Counted from the stretch's first letter, positions 20,010 to 30,974 are shown. The stretch: DNA of 64,000 nucleotides from Dermacentor variabilis (GCF_050947875.1 NC_134571.1:227798024-227862023); one strand, 5' to 3'. Translations and numbers: made by a program. Notes: generated by a model not told the origin, from the sequence alone.

Positions 20010-20570
20010 TTAAGGAAGTTCGTCCTCCTGGGCATGCTCAAAGGAGCGCGGATCGTTTGGTGTCAATGACGCCGGGGTTTTCGGGTCGATCTCCATCGCC
20101 TTGTCCGAGGTGCGGGATGACCTAGAGCCAGGCGCCAAGATGTGCGTCTTGGGCCGTGGAGTTCGGCTCAACTTTGGGCCCTGTGGCACTGCGGTCCGCT
20201 GGCCCGTCTTCGATGATGAAGCAGCAGCACTGGCTGCAGCCACTAAGGAGATGGTTGAGTTTCTAAAGGAGTACCGGACGTGAACCCTGTACACTCCTGA
20301 AACCAGTGTGGCGCTGGCTCCTGCCACGTTACACTGGCACAGCTTACTTGAGGTAAGTGCCCGCTCCGGCAGTCATAAATACTATCCACAGCCCTCCACT
20401 TCCTGAAGTGGATTTCATTTGGTAAGTGGTAAAAGAGCTCGCATCTCAAGTCACCAACTTGCATCAGGAATCGCTCTACGTAAACATTAAACGAAGGCGC
20501 GCCGTAACAATTGGGTTTGTCATCTTGAGCACTCAAATGCATCGAGTTAACAAACACTCGCAACATCAAT
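20010..20570 (-). pseudogene. Probable LINE-A ORF1 C-terminal part
   Basis: A minus-strand frame (20327-20010) reads SLVAAASAAASSSKTGQRTA, PQGPKLSRTPRP and ends HAQEDELP before a stop. It is low-complexity, Ser/Ala/Pro/Lys rich, like the tail of LINE-D ORF1 (43300-43103). It lies directly upstream of the LINE-A endonuclease. No zinc knuckle was found; 20570-20330 encodes unclear protein. The call rests on position and composition. Confidence 0.45.
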
Positions 20571-20639
20571 GACCGACCTTGTCCAACTCAGCCTCTCACG
20601 CCACCTTCTATGCAATGGCTGTTTCACCAACCTGAGCAC

Positions 20640-20965
20640 AGCTTTTCATCACAGGGCCCGTGCTACTACCACCATTTATTATGCTATCACTGGCACATTT
20701 ATTTTACCCTGATCACCATAATCCACAACGCACCAGCTGCCGAGCGCCCCAGGAAGATCTTTCCCACTGCTTGTGGAGCTGCCCCAAGCCCATGGCGGTA
20801 GAGCCTATTCCCAACTCTTCCTTTTCCTCGTGGCAGGCCGCTCTTCGGGCTACTTGCTCAGATTACCAGCTCTGGCTGGTGGACCGTGCTTGTTTAGAGG
20901 TGTTGGCCAGGGGGCTCCCGAACATCTAGGGGCCAAACAACATTTAAACAGATCCAATAAAGTTT
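20640..20965 (+). pseudogene. 3' end of another LINE (ORF2 C terminus)
   Basis: The frame from about 20713 reads EDLSHCLWSCPK, SSFSSWQAALRA and DYQLWLVDRACLEVLARG and stops at 20929. The pattern of a His/Cys cluster (HCLWSCP) followed by W..AL and QLWLVDRA resembles the C-terminal tail of arthropod LINE ORF2 proteins after the zinc-finger-like motif. AATAAAGTTTCATCC follows at 20957 as a likely 3' end. The clade is not assigned. It abuts Gypsy E on the right. Confidence 0.5.
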
Positions 20966-20984
20966 CATCCACCCATCTTACTAC

Positions 20985-23900
20985 CACTGACGTTCTCGCA
21001 CCAAGGCTCGTCTATGTATGTCACCCTGTTTGAGGCCCATGGGAAACGCTCAGGCCAGTCGCCAATAACAGCGGTAGGCGATCATGGCCATACGTCAAGC
21101 CACCTTTTCCATATTAACTGACCGAACCACAGGACTGCGTTTGTTGGTAGATATTGGTGCGGTGGTCAGCATAGTTCCTACGTTCAAAGTTGACTGGTGC
21201 ATCCTCGCGAAGTCACCCACCCTAAATGCTATCAACTCTTCCATCATCGCAACTTATGGACACAAGTCTCTTACCCTCGGTCTCTGTCTTAGGAGAAGGT
21301 TGCCATGGCTATTTTGGATAACAGACGTCTGCTATGCCATCTTAGGGCCTGATTTCTTGAGCCGTTTTCATCTGTTCTTGTATATGAGCCATTGTTGCCT
21401 GGTGGATAACATCACAGGTCTGTCAGTCAACGGTTTTCTGTTGCATGCTACTGCTCTCAATTCTACTTTCATCAAACTGCCTACCTCACCATATGCAGCT
21501 CTATTCAACGAGTTTCGGAGATTACTGCGCAATCTCTGATGGATAAAACCCCTAAGCACATGGTAATCCATTGTATTGTTACCATAGGCCCGGTCGTTCA
21601 CTGTCGGCCCTGCCAACTCGGGCCTGATAAACTTAGAGTTGCCCGCAATGAATTAGAGCATATGTTGCAACTAAAAATCATTCATTCGTCATCAAGCATG
21701 TGGTCGTTAGCACTACACACGGTGCCTAAGAAGAACAATGACTGGCGGCCCTGTTGTGATTATCGCATATTGAATGCGGTCACTGTTCCCGACCGATGCC
21801 CACTCCCCAATATTCAGGATTGCACTGCCTTTTTAATCGGCACAACAAGATACTCGAAAATTGATCGTGTGAAAGCTTATCACCAGACCCCTGTTGAGCC
21901 AGCCGACAATCCAATAACTGCTATAACTATCCCATTTGGCTTTCCTGAGCATTTACGCATGCCTTTCGGTTTGCACAATGCAGCTCAAACCTTTCAGAGT
22001 TTTATACACAAAGTCACCAGAGGCTTGCATTTTGTTTTGCCCACTTAGATTATCTTTTCGTCGCCAGCAGCGACGCTGAAACCAACCAAGCACAACTACA
22101 ACAACTTTTTCACTCGACTTAGTGGTTATGATCTCATCATCTATGTTGACTAATGTCAGTTTGGGGTTCTGGAGATCGATTTTCTTGGGCATCACATCAC
22201 CAATTATAGTATTACTACACTGCCTGACAAGGCTCAGGCCATCATCAACTACCCGCCACCAAAGTGCACATGCAGCTTATGACGTTTTCTCGGACTCATC
22301 AATCTTTATCGCAATTTCATGCCTGCATGCTCTAAGTTGGTACAGCCTCTTGAAGAACTCCTTTGCATTTCGAAAGCTGAGTCTACCGCACTTTCTTGGG
22401 ACACAGTTGTTGAGCAAGCTTTTGCCGCTGTTAAGACTGAACTTGCACAAGCCGCCTTCCAGCACCATTCTTCACGACCGCTCCCACTAGCCTTACGGTG
22501 GATGCTTCTTCAGAAGCAGTGGGAGCCGTGCTTCGTCAGTGGTTTAATGATCATGGGCTTGCACGGCCTTCTTTTTCTGCAAGTTGTGCGACACTGAACA
22601 CCGATACAGTACTTTCGCCCGGGAGCTTTTCGCGGCCTACTTTGCAGTGAAGCATTTGAGGTACTTTCTTGAAGGGTGCCAATTTATAATTCTTACCGAC
22701 CACAAACCACTTGTTTCAGCTTTACGTTCCTGCAGTGCCACTCATGCTCCTAGAGAGCTCCGGCATCTTGCTTTTATTGCCAAATTCATGACAGACATAT
22801 GTTACGTCAAAGGCAGCCTTAACAGGGCAGTGGATGCTATCAGTCATATTGCCATCAACACCACAAGTTCTGTCCACCTTTCCTTGTCTTCACTTGCGGG
22901 GGCTCAAGCATCCGACAATGAAGTTCACTATCCCTCTGCTTGGAGCAAGTCAACTTTCCCGACCACGACGTTGCACTCTGGTGAGACGTTTCACTCAACC
23001 GTACCCGCATTTGTGTTCCTACTCTTCTTCGTCGTGCTGTTTTTAGTACACTGCACTCAATCTGCCATCCCGGCGTATGCGCCATCCAACACCTTATCAC
23101 CAAACATCACCTCTGGCCGCACATAGGTGCTGATATCCGCGACTGGGTCTGCACTTGTGCGGCGTGCCAACGTGTCAAGGTGCAACGACACACCAAGCCT
23201 CAATTGGGCAAGTTCCCCCTCTTCGATGCATGTTTCGACACCATTAATTTGGACATTGTTGGCCCTTTGCCACCATGCAGTGGTTATATGTATTTGCTTA
23301 CAGCTATTGATAGGTGCACACGGTGGCCTGAAGCAGCTCCAATGCCTGACATAACGGCGGAGACAGTTGCCCATACTTTTCAGTCTACCTGGATTAGCCG
23401 TTTTGGCCTGCGATCAATGGTAACCACTCTACAAGGCAGAGAGTTTGACTCGGCACTTTTCACGCCTGTAACATCCCTCTGGGTTGTGTGCGCATTCACG
23501 CAACTGCTTATGATCCTGTCTCCAACGGCATCATCGAGCGGCTACATCAACACTTGAAAAGTTGTACATGCCGCTCAGCCTCATACAAAGGATTGGGTAT
23601 CGTATCTTCCAATCATGCTGCTCGGCCTTTGGTCAACACCCCAACCAGAAGTCGCCTGGCTATGTACAGAGATGGTTTGTGGCTGCACCCTCCATCTGCC
23701 CGGTGACTTCGTCAACCGCATATCAGCGCCGACTGTTTCAGATCCATCTTCTTTCGTCCAACATCTTCACATTTCATGCACAACTTGCGTCCATTGCGAA
23801 CAGACGGCTCACACGAACAAGCATGACATTTTCCTACCCTCAAACCTGCAAACATCCTCACATGTTTTTGTCCGTGTTGACACACCTCGTTCTTTGCAGC

Positions 23901-23990
23901 ACCGCTACAATGGTCCTTTCCCCATAATCAAACGTTCTGCTCTGGCAGTGTCATGGTACTAGTTGCCCTAGCAACAGCCACTCAAGAGGT
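20985..23990 (+). mobile_element. Gypsy E: decayed Gypsy-type element without visible LTRs
   Basis: Protease, reverse transcriptase, RNase H and integrase follow in the Gypsy order on the plus strand. No direct repeats that could serve as LTRs were found at either side, and gag is missing apart from a few uncertain residues near 21000. Left and right limits are therefore approximate. This family differs from Gypsy A-D in its motifs. Confidence 0.7.
21084..23962 (+). pseudogene. Gypsy E pol: protease, reverse transcriptase, RNase H, integrase
   Basis: Protease (21084-21539): LLVDIGAVVSIVP, where the DTG active site reads DIG, and later AILGPDFL. Reverse transcriptase (21600-22330): WRPCCDYRILNAVT, YSKIDRVKAYHQ and MPFGLHNAAQTFQ; the YxDD position reads HLDY (22042-22053), so the second Asp is lost. 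RNase H (22495-22870): LTVDASSEAVGAVL, FARELFAAYFAV and LTDHKPLVSAL. Integrase (23080-23560): [40 protein letters not shown] (Asp replaced by Leu) and NGIIERL. Numerous frameshifts and stops occur. At least three catalytic sites are altered, so it is inactive. Confidence 0.8.
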
Positions 23991-24480
23991 GCCTCTCGGT
24001 GTGCTGGCCTACTGAGCCAATAGGAGGGTGGAGTGCATAGCGAGCATCTTCAGAATGGCCACCAATTGTTTTATGTTTGAACATTTTCTATGTGGCCATT
24101 GTTGAAGAGGATGCAAGGAACCGAAAGGCAAAACTTTGAGATTTCAAACGGTACCAAGACGGTGGCGCTATGTAGCGGGAAAGATGAGAAATAGCTCCGT
24201 GAACTCCTGTGTTTCTGCGTGATTTCTGGCTCCTTTCTCATTGTCCACGCTGACCAAATAATTTCTTTCCGACACTTTTTTTTCGGCAAATCATTGATAC
24301 AGTGTAGAATAGACATTAGAGATGCTGAAACAAGTAGTTCCGAAAAATAGATTTTTTTTTTGTGGTTTTCGATTTTTGAGACCCATGTCCCCCCTTATAA
24401 AATAAATTAAGACAGGTCTAAACAAAAATTCAGAGGACATATTGATGTGATCATAGGCTCTAGTGAGGTCTAGGATTGAA
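23991..24480. other. Intergenic stretch without an identified feature
   Basis: AT-rich DNA between Gypsy E and RTE-A, with a T run at 24352-24360. I see no coding signal, terminal repeat or RNA gene here. Confidence 0.4.
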
Positions 24481-24539
24481 GAGAGAAAGAGTAAAATTAG
24501 TCAGGAAGAAACAGGCCAACCTAAACGCAGTAAGAGTAA

Positions 24540-24920
24540 AAGCAGACCAATTCAGATTGGTACTTGCAAAGAAATATGCAGCCTTAGAACAGAGAGATGA
24601 AGATGACATAGAGGTAATGAATTAAACCATTATTAGGCTGGCTTCAGAAGCATAAATTGAAGTGGGAGGCAAGGCACCAAGGCAACCAGTAGGTAAACTC
24701 TCCCAAGTAACAAAGGACCTAATAAAGAAACGACAAAGAATGACAGTGTCCGACCGAAGAGATAAGATAGAATTGGTGGAACCGTCAAAACTGATCAACA
24801 AGGAGAAAAGAAGGGATATTCAAATTTATAACATGAGAAAAACTAAGGAAGCAGTAAGAAACGGATGCAGCACCAAATAAGTGAATGGGAAACTTGGCAT
24901 AGGACAAACCAAGATGTATG
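24540..24920 (+). pseudogene. RTE-A ORF fragment (endonuclease to reverse transcriptase linker)
   Basis: The plus strand reads QFRLVLAKKYAALEQRDEDD, then a stop, IIRLASEA, a stop, IEVGGKAPRQPV, LIKKRQRM and VNGKLGIGQTKMYAL. The equivalent in RTE-B (59920-59640, minus strand) reads EFQIKLQNRYSALTQEEDLS, IEVGGN and KKLGIGENQMYAL. No catalytic motif lies in this part. Three stops make it inactive. Confidence 0.7.
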
Positions 24921-24925
24921 CACTG

Positions 24926-25129
24926 CAGGGTAGATTATTTGGGCTTGTTGGTGCACGATTTGAATAGCAATGAGCAGCGCACAGAGGACGAGACTGTAAT
25001 ATTCAGACACACATGAACAGTACAAGCACAATAACTTCCAACAAATTTTATTTTTCACACACATCACTTTTATAAGCCCAAAGAAGGACTTACTGTCTCG
25101 TCTTCTGCACACTATTCATTGCTATTCAA
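24926..25129. mobile_element. 204-bp insertion in RTE-A with a 12-bp target duplication
   Basis: ATGTATGCACTG occurs on both sides (24914-24925, 25130-25141), and the RTE reading KMYAL / KDKHGN is restored by removing the insert. Inside are inverted 16-mers ATTTGAATAGCAATGA (24958-24973) and TCATTGCTATTCAAAT (25116-25131). On the minus strand it contains AATAAAATTTGTTGG, a possible polyadenylation signal. A duplication of this length suggests retroposition. The source element is unknown to me; it may be a Penelope-like or LINE 3' piece. Confidence 0.6.
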
Positions 25130-25161
25130 ATGTATGCACTGAAAGATAAGCATGGTAATAT

Positions 25162-25318
25162 TGTTACGTAGGAAGACACAGATGAAAAGCTATATACAAG
25201 TATATTTACAAGAAAACACGCCGTGCTTGGCCAAGAGGCAACAGCCCGCGCTAGCCTCTAATTGTCGTCGTCTTCACACTGCTCGCCTCTTTGTCATCGT
25301 AAATACTGTTCCACAGCA
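25162..25318 (-). repeat. 3' LTR of Gypsy B (157 bp)
   Basis: It begins TGTTACGTAGGAAGACACAG and ends TGTTCCACAGCA, with TG...CA ends. It aligns along its length with the 159-bp Gypsy C LTRs, with many more differences than the Gypsy C pair shows between themselves. No second copy is present because of the deletion. Confidence 0.8.
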
Positions 25319-27680
25319 CTACCCCTGGCGGCAAAAGTGCCGTCCTGGAGCGACTAAAGTCCGGACTCGGAAGCAGTGTAGTAGGCCTTGAGCCTACCGA
25401 CATGCACGACATCACTAGATGCCAGAGGAGAGGACGAAGTTGAACCTACAGGAGCAATTTCGTACGTCACAGGCGTCACCTGGCTCAGCACACGGTAGGG
25501 CCCTGTGTATCGCGAAAGGAGCTTCTCTGAAAGTCTGACGTGACGAGAGGGCGACCACAGGACCACGAGCACACCAGGCGAAAACTGTACGTCACAATGG
25601 CGGGTGTTGTACTGACACTGCTGAGTGGTTTGTGAGGCCGTCAGTCGAGCACGGGCAAGCTGGCGTGCAAGGTCAGCGAGGGCGATGGCGTCGCGCGCAT
25701 ACTTGCTTGTTGAGATTGCAGCAGGAGGAAGTGCCGTGTCTAGGGGCAAGGTAGGTTCGCGACCGTACAGTAGATAAAATGGAGAAAATCCGGCGGTGTC
25801 GTGCCGGGAAGAATTGCACGCAAAGGTGACGTAAGGAAGGGTAATGTCCCGGTTGTGGTGGTCCGTGGAAATGTACTTGGAGAGCATATCTGTAAGAGTA
25901 CGGTTTAACCGCTCTGTCAGGCCATTGGTTTGAGGATGGTATGAGGTAGTCAGCTTGTATTGAGTGGAGAAGGAACGCACAATGTCAACGATAACTTTCG
26001 AGAGGAAGTTACGACCACGGTCAGTAAGCAGCTGTCACGGGGCACCATGAAGTAAAGTAATGTCACGCAAGAGAAAGTCTGCGACATCAGTGGTGCAACT
26101 GGTAGGGAGAGCCAACGTGATAGCATAAGCCCACGTGATAGCATATCGGGTGGCGTAATCAGTTGCGACGGCTACCCATATGTTCCCAGAGGATGACGTG
26201 GGAAAGGGACCGAGGAGGTCTAATCCAACACGAAAGAACGGTTCCACAGGGACGGTGATCGGCTGGAGATGACTGGCAGGTAGCACCTGAGGTGTTTTCC
26301 GACACTGGCAGGGATCACAGGCAGCAACATAGCTTCGGACGGAGCGAGCAAGACCAGGCCAATAGAAGCGGCGGCGGACGCGGTCGTATGTGCGGGTTAT
26401 CTCAAGATGTCCTGCAGTGATTGTGTCATGCATCTCAAAGAGCACAGTCTGTTGTAGATGTTTTGGCACCACAAGAAGATCAGATCCGTCAGGGAGGAAG
26501 TTCCTTCGGTACAGAATGCCGCCCTGAAGGACATATCGGCGAACGGATGCGTGGGTAGGTGTAGAGCGCAGACGCTCGATGAGTGCTCGCAGCGATAGGT
26601 CTCGGTACTGCTCATTGGCGATGTTAGCGAAGGCAGACACAGAGAAAATGCCGTTGGCGCTACTACTGTCGGCGGCGTCAGGCTCGTCTACTGGGTAGCG
26701 AGACAGGCAGTCAAACTTGTGTAGTCGGCCAGATTTGTAGGTGGCAGCATACGAATATTCTTGGAGGCGTAAGGCCCAGCGACCAAGTCTTCCTGCGGGA
26801 TCTTTCAGTGAGCATAACCAGCAAAGCGCGTGATGCTCTGTGACAACAGAAAAGGGTTGGCCATATAGTATGGGCGGGACTTCGCAACCGCCCAAACTAG
26901 GGCCAGACACTCACGCTCAGTGATGGAATAGTTGCACTCTGAGGATGAGAGGAGCCTGCTGGCGTAAGCGATAACACGGTCGTTGCCGCGCTGTCGTTGT
27001 GCCAGTACTGCGCCAATTCCGTGACCGCTGGCATCAGTACGGACTTCGGTAGGTGCGGAAGGATCGAAATGGGCCAGAACAGGAGGCGTTGTGAGAACAT
27101 CGATTAGATGCGAGAATGCAGAGGCCTTGTTATCCACTGGAAGGGAGCATCTTTTTTCAAAAGCTTCAAAAGTGGTCGTGCTATGGCCGCGAAATTTTTC
27201 ACTAAACGACGGAAGTACGGACAAAGGTTGATGTAGCTGCACACATCCTTGACACACTTCGGAACAGGGAAGTGCGTAACAGCTTGGATCTTGCCTGGGT
27301 CCGGTTGCACTCTGTTCGCGTCAACGAGATGCCCAAGGATGGTAATCTGGCGATGGCCAAATTGGCACTTCAATGCATTGAGTTGCAGACCGGCTCGACG
27401 AAAAACGCCCAGGACTGCTGAGAGACGCTCGAGGTGCGTAGCAAACATTGGGGAGAATACTATAACGTTGTCCAAGTAGCACAGGCACGTGGACAATTTG
27501 AAACCGTGAAGAAGGGAGTCCATGATGCGTTCAAAAGTGGCAGGAGCGTTACATAGACCGAACGGCATCACTTTTAATTGATAAAGACCGTCTGGTGTTA
27601 CAAAAGCAGTCTTCTCGCTGTTGAAATCATCTACAGCGATCTGCCAGTAGCCGGAGCAAAGGTTCAATAGAGGAGAAATA

Positions 27681-28695
27681 CAGTAGAACCCCGCTGTTAC
27701 GTTCCTCACTGCTGCGTTTTCCCGGCTGCTACGTCGTTTTCATCCGGTCCCGGCATAGCTTCCATAGGATTCAATGTATAAGGAACCCCGCTGTTACGTC
27801 GTAGCTGTGAAAACGTTCCCGCATGATACGTCGCAACTTAGCACCCCGAACCCGCCTGGGCTGAAGTAGGCAACGCGCTCCAACCGCCATTTTGGCTTTT
27901 GACGAGTTTTGGCTGGGCTTGGCCGGGCTTGGCTATGGAACTGGCTGCGAAAAGCCGCACGCCAGTTCGAGAGGCTGCACTAAGTGGCCATTCGTGAAAA
28001 ATGCTCTCACTATCATCACTGTGATTAGGGTCACCGCATGGTTGTTGGACGGGTCGACTCACGGAGGAAGGAAACTCGGGAGAGGCCCTCACGTCACTCT
28101 TTGTGAAGCAAAAGTGAAACCGGAAGTTGGCGTTGCTAGTGGCGTTGCTCCGCCTACCGGGACAGCTCTCCTCTCGTTTACATTTCTCCCACGCCGCGCC
28201 GCGCGCAACCGGGCTGCTCGGACGCGCGCGCTCCGCAGCAATACTAAACAGTCGTTAGCAGGTTAGCATGATTACGCCAAAGAGGGCAAAATTTCCAGCG
28301 GACATTCCTTCGTCCGTTGCCATTGCCGTGGCGCGGTGACGACGAGGAGCACGAGCCGCATGATGCCGGGCAGTGGCCAAATCCTAGCTTTGGAGAAGCC
28401 GTCGCGGCTCTAGACCTCCTCTGCAGGTACGTCGCACCTCACAGCGACGCTGACAGCAATGCGGCCTTCCAGGCTATTGAGAAACGTGTGGCGATTTCTA
28501 CCGAGCGAAAGAAACGGCAAGCCATCATTCTAGGCTTTTTTAAGTCCTAAGCGCACTCTGTGGAAATAAATTGTCTATAGTTGAAGCTGCCCTTTTTTTC
28601 ATTCATTTTCGGAGCTTTCCTCACTGTTGCGTTTTCCCGGCTGTTAAGTTTTTTTCCCCCGGTCCGGTGAAAAACGTATGAACGGGGTTCCACTG
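27681..28695 (+). mobile_element. Pogo-type element (P5) in Gypsy B reverse transcriptase
   Basis: The left terminus CAGTAGAACCCCGCTGTTAC and the right terminus ACGGGGTTCCACTG are inverted, with TA at 27679-27680 and 28696-28697. Removing it restores the reading that Gypsy C has uninterrupted (GAAATA|GTGAGCACC). Subterminal copies of CGTTTTCCCGGCTG lie at both ends. The 1-kb body keeps only a start-like peptide and the C-terminal helices of the transposase. Confidence 0.85.
28317..28550 (+). pseudogene. CENP-B/pogo transposase C-terminal relic (in P5)
   Basis: After an acidic stretch (GDDEEHEPHDAG) the frame reads SFGEAVAALDLLCRYVAP, AAFQAIEKRVA and RKKRQAIILGFFKS before the stop. This is the helical tail of CENP-B-like pogo transposases. 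A short upstream frame from ATG 28268 (MITPKRAKFPADIPSS) may be the original N terminus, now joined to the tail by deletion of HTH and DDE. Confidence 0.6.
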
Positions 28696-29581
28696 TAGTG
28701 AGCACCATGGAGGCAGTCAAGGGCGTCATCAATCCAAGGTAGGGGATACACGTCCTTTTTGGTAACCCTGTTCAGGTGCCGATAATCCACGCAAAAGCGC
28801 CATGCGCCATCCTTCTTTTTTACCAGTACAACAGGCGACGCCCATGGACGGTTAAATGGATGGACATGACGGTTCAATAATGTTTTTGGCAAGCATTTTG
28901 CGAACTTCTGTGTGAATAACTTGACGCTCAGCCGGTGACACTCGATACGAGCGGCGATGAATAGGAGGGGCATCGCCGGTATTAATGCGATGTTTAACAG
29001 CTGTAGCTTGGGCCAAAGGACGATCGATAAAGTAAAAAATATCGTGGTAGGAAAACAGAACATGGTAGAGCTCACGAGCGTGTTCGGATGGCGTGTCGGG
29101 CGCAATCATTTTTTGTAAGTCGGCGATGGTACAAGTTGCCGGCTGCGATGGTAGAGGAGGATCAGCTGAATTGTTGTCTTCTGCAATAGATGCTCCTGAG
29201 TGATCCTCGAATGAGCAAAGCTGGGCCAGAGACATCCCACGTGGCAGCACTTGTGTCGTCAAGCCAAAATTGACCACTGGCAGACAGACGCAATTCGCCG
29301 TAATAGATAAAACTCTATGAGGTACTGTGATCCCGTGTGTAAATAGGACGTTTTGCATAGGAGCCGCGACGTAGTGACCGTAGGGTACTGGTGGGGACGA
29401 CACTAAGTCAACGTAAGTCAGTGCCAAAGGTGGCAAGCGAACGAAGCCGACGGAACTGAGGCGACTGGGGTGTGGTTCAGCGGGATCCAGAACAAGCAGG
29501 TCAAGGCGGAGAGTACTGGCGGAACAATCGATGAGAGCAGAATGTGCGGAAAGTCGAAGCCGAGGATGATGTCATGGGGAC

Positions 29582-30285
29582 AAGAAATTATTGAGGACCA
29601 TAACAGAGAGAATGTAAAAGTGGGGTTGAAGATTAATATGCAGAAGACAAAGATAATGATCCATAGCCGGCATCGGAACAAGAGTTCAGGATTGCCAGTC
29701 AGTCTCTAGAGCCTGTGAAGGAGTATGTTTACCTAGGCCAATTACTCGCAGGGAACCCTGATCAGGAGAAGGAAATTTATAGAACAATAAAAATGAGTTG
29801 GAGCGCATATGGCAGACAATGTTAGCTCCTGACTGGAAGCTTACCATGCCTACAATCACTGCATTTTACCAACGCTCACATATGGGGCAGAAACTTGGAG
29901 ACTGACGAAGAAGCTCGAGAACAAGTTAAGGACCGCAGAAAGGGCGATGGAACAAAGAATGTTAGGCGTAATGTTAAGAGACAGAAAGAGCGCAGTGTAG
30001 ATCAGAGAGCAAACGGGGATAGCCGATATTCTAATTGACATTAAGAGAAAAGTATGGAGTTGGGCAGGTCAGGTAATGCGTAGGTTAGATAACGAGTGGA
30101 TCATTAGGGTTAGAGAATGGGTGCCAAGATCGGCAGAAGACAAGGTGGGCGATGAGTTTAGGAAATTCGCAGGCACTAATTGGAATCGGTTGCCACAAGG
30201 CAGAGGAAATTGGAGATCACAGGGAGAGGCCTTCGTCCTGTAGTGGACATAAAATAGGCTAATGACGGTGATGATTGATGTACAG
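29582..30285 (+). pseudogene. RTE-A ORF C-terminal part
   Basis: The frames read VGLKINMQKTKIMIHSRH, then after stops YNHCILPTLTYGAETWRLTK, LRTAERAMEQRMLGVMLRD, REQTGIADILIDIKRKVW and WAGQVMRRLDNEWI. This is the thumb and C-terminal region of RTE-clade LINEs; RTE-B at 55642-54876 reads KINLQKTKLMFNS and VLPVLTYGGETWRLM. Several stops are present. No palm motif remains. Confidence 0.75.
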
Positions 30286-30542
30286 CATAATCTATGGATT
30301 ATAACAAAACAAACAATGTCAAAATTGATCCAGCCATCATTGTGCCATGCTTTCCACAAGTGAGTTGCCGACATGAAAGATACTTTTAAGAAATTGGGCC
30401 TCAATGTTTTGGAAGCAGTTGACCTATGATGCCAGGACTATGATACTTTGTGTCCTTGTATGCAGGGATCTATTGAGGCCCTGGCTTATTTATTTGGCAG
30501 AGTTTAGAAAGTTTCTCATTTACTGGGCCCACTACTTTTGTG

Positions 30543-30816
30543 CAGCTCTACAGAGTGCCAGGGCACCAGGCTGTGTGCCACCACAGGGCATGCTGGACGC
30601 TTGCTTGCTTGCGTGAGAAGACGGCGCACATCAGGCTGCTTTCCTTGGTTCACCCTTGCACGCTTCCCCTTGCACCCACAGCATACGACACACTTGGAAT
30701 TTATACAGAACACGATGGCAAGAAGGTCTTGTTAATATGCTGCTCTCCTTCAGCAGCCACTCTCTGTCACGTGGGGCCTGAATTGAGAGGTGTATTTGCA
30801 AGCAACCGTATGTGAT
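30543..30816 (+). CDS. Candidate 3'-terminal exon of an unrecognised host gene
   Basis: A splice-acceptor-like CCACTACTTTTGTGCAG ends at 30542. It is followed by an open frame starting LYRVPGHQAV, through ACLREKTAHIRLLSLVHP and TAYDTLGIYTEHDGKKVLL, ending GVFASNRM before TGA (30814-30816). Codon choice is balanced, and the composition is richer in G+C than the flanks. An AATAAA occurs at 31064, suitable for 3' processing. I do not recognise the protein and no TE motif is present. It could still be an unknown repeat; the call is inference. Confidence 0.3.
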
Positions 30817-30974
30817 TCCATCTGTGTCTGCGACAGTTCCCATTTATGACTTGGTTTTGTTTTGCAGCTGAGTTGGTTTTGTTTTGCAGCAGCACTGAAA
30901 TTTCATTACAATGATATCGCATATAACACACTTTATTACATAGAGGTTCAAAAGACATGGTGTTTTATGGGCAA

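Larger units (their letters stand above)
1..20570 (-). mobile_element. LINE-A: I-like non-LTR retrotransposon broken into pieces by later insertions
   Basis: Minus-strand pieces of one LINE lie in the right order across 20 kb. They are the ORF1 end (20570-20010), endonuclease (19876-19422, then 15019-13866), reverse transcriptase start (14540-13866), palm (9178-8919 and 6294-6017) and thumb/C-terminal region (2028-1968 and 787-1). Each gap is filled by an element with its own termini: hAT at 15028-19413, LINE-B at 9188-13856, and pogo elements at 6297-8916, 2031-6014 and 790-1967. Reading across the 6297-8916 insert with one TA copy keeps the reverse transcriptase frame, ending in YVDD at 6238-6249. 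The same protein family recurs nearly whole at 38040-44903 (LINE-D), which guided the assignment. Many stops and frameshifts show that it is dead. I infer that it is the oldest layer of this region. Confidence 0.8.
25357..29436 (-). pseudogene. Gypsy B pol (reverse transcriptase, RNase H, integrase)
   Basis: Reading from 29436: an aspartic-protease-to-RT linker (TVPHRVLSITANCVCLPVVN), RT start [17 protein letters not shown] and [20 protein letters not shown], then the pogo insertion, then SGYWQIAVDD, MPFGLCNAPATFE and CYLDNVIVFSP. The YLDD palm motif therefore reads YLDN. RNase [18 protein letters not shown]. Integrase: CDPCQCRKTPQ, GLDLLGPFPT, VAVATDYATRY, LLTDRGRNF-type reading, and NGLTERLNRTL, ending HVGRLKAYYTASESGL. 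An in-frame TGA precedes LLTDRG, at the same codon as in Gypsy C. There is a frameshift near 26810 and others in RNase H. Inactive. Confidence 0.8.
25162..29581 (-). mobile_element. Gypsy B: LTR retrotransposon, 5' half deleted
   Basis: This is the same family as Gypsy C (47925-53059), with closely matching sequence. The 3' LTR is at 25162-25318, and ATAT precedes it (25158-25161). Pol is present from integrase back to the protease/reverse transcriptase border. Sequence matching Gypsy C stops at about 29581 (GATGTCATGGGGACA) and switches to RTE-A, so gag, most of the protease and the 5' LTR are gone. A pogo element (27681-28695) interrupts reverse transcriptase. Confidence 0.85.
24480..30285 (+). 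mobile_element. RTE-A: RTE-type LINE, split and internally deleted
   Basis: The left part (24480-24913 and 25130-25157) corresponds to the endonuclease/reverse transcriptase junction of RTE-B: KYAALEQRDEDDIEVMN, IEVGG, KLGIGQTKMYAL. The right part (29582-30285) corresponds to the last third: KINMQKTKIMIHS, TYGAETWRLTKKL, AERAMEQRMLGV, WSWAGQVMRRLDN. Gypsy B lies between them. The reverse transcriptase palm region that should connect the parts is absent, lost in the same deletion that removed the Gypsy 5' half. The 3' end near 30285 has a GATGATTGATG remnant of the usual short tail repeat. Confidence 0.75.
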
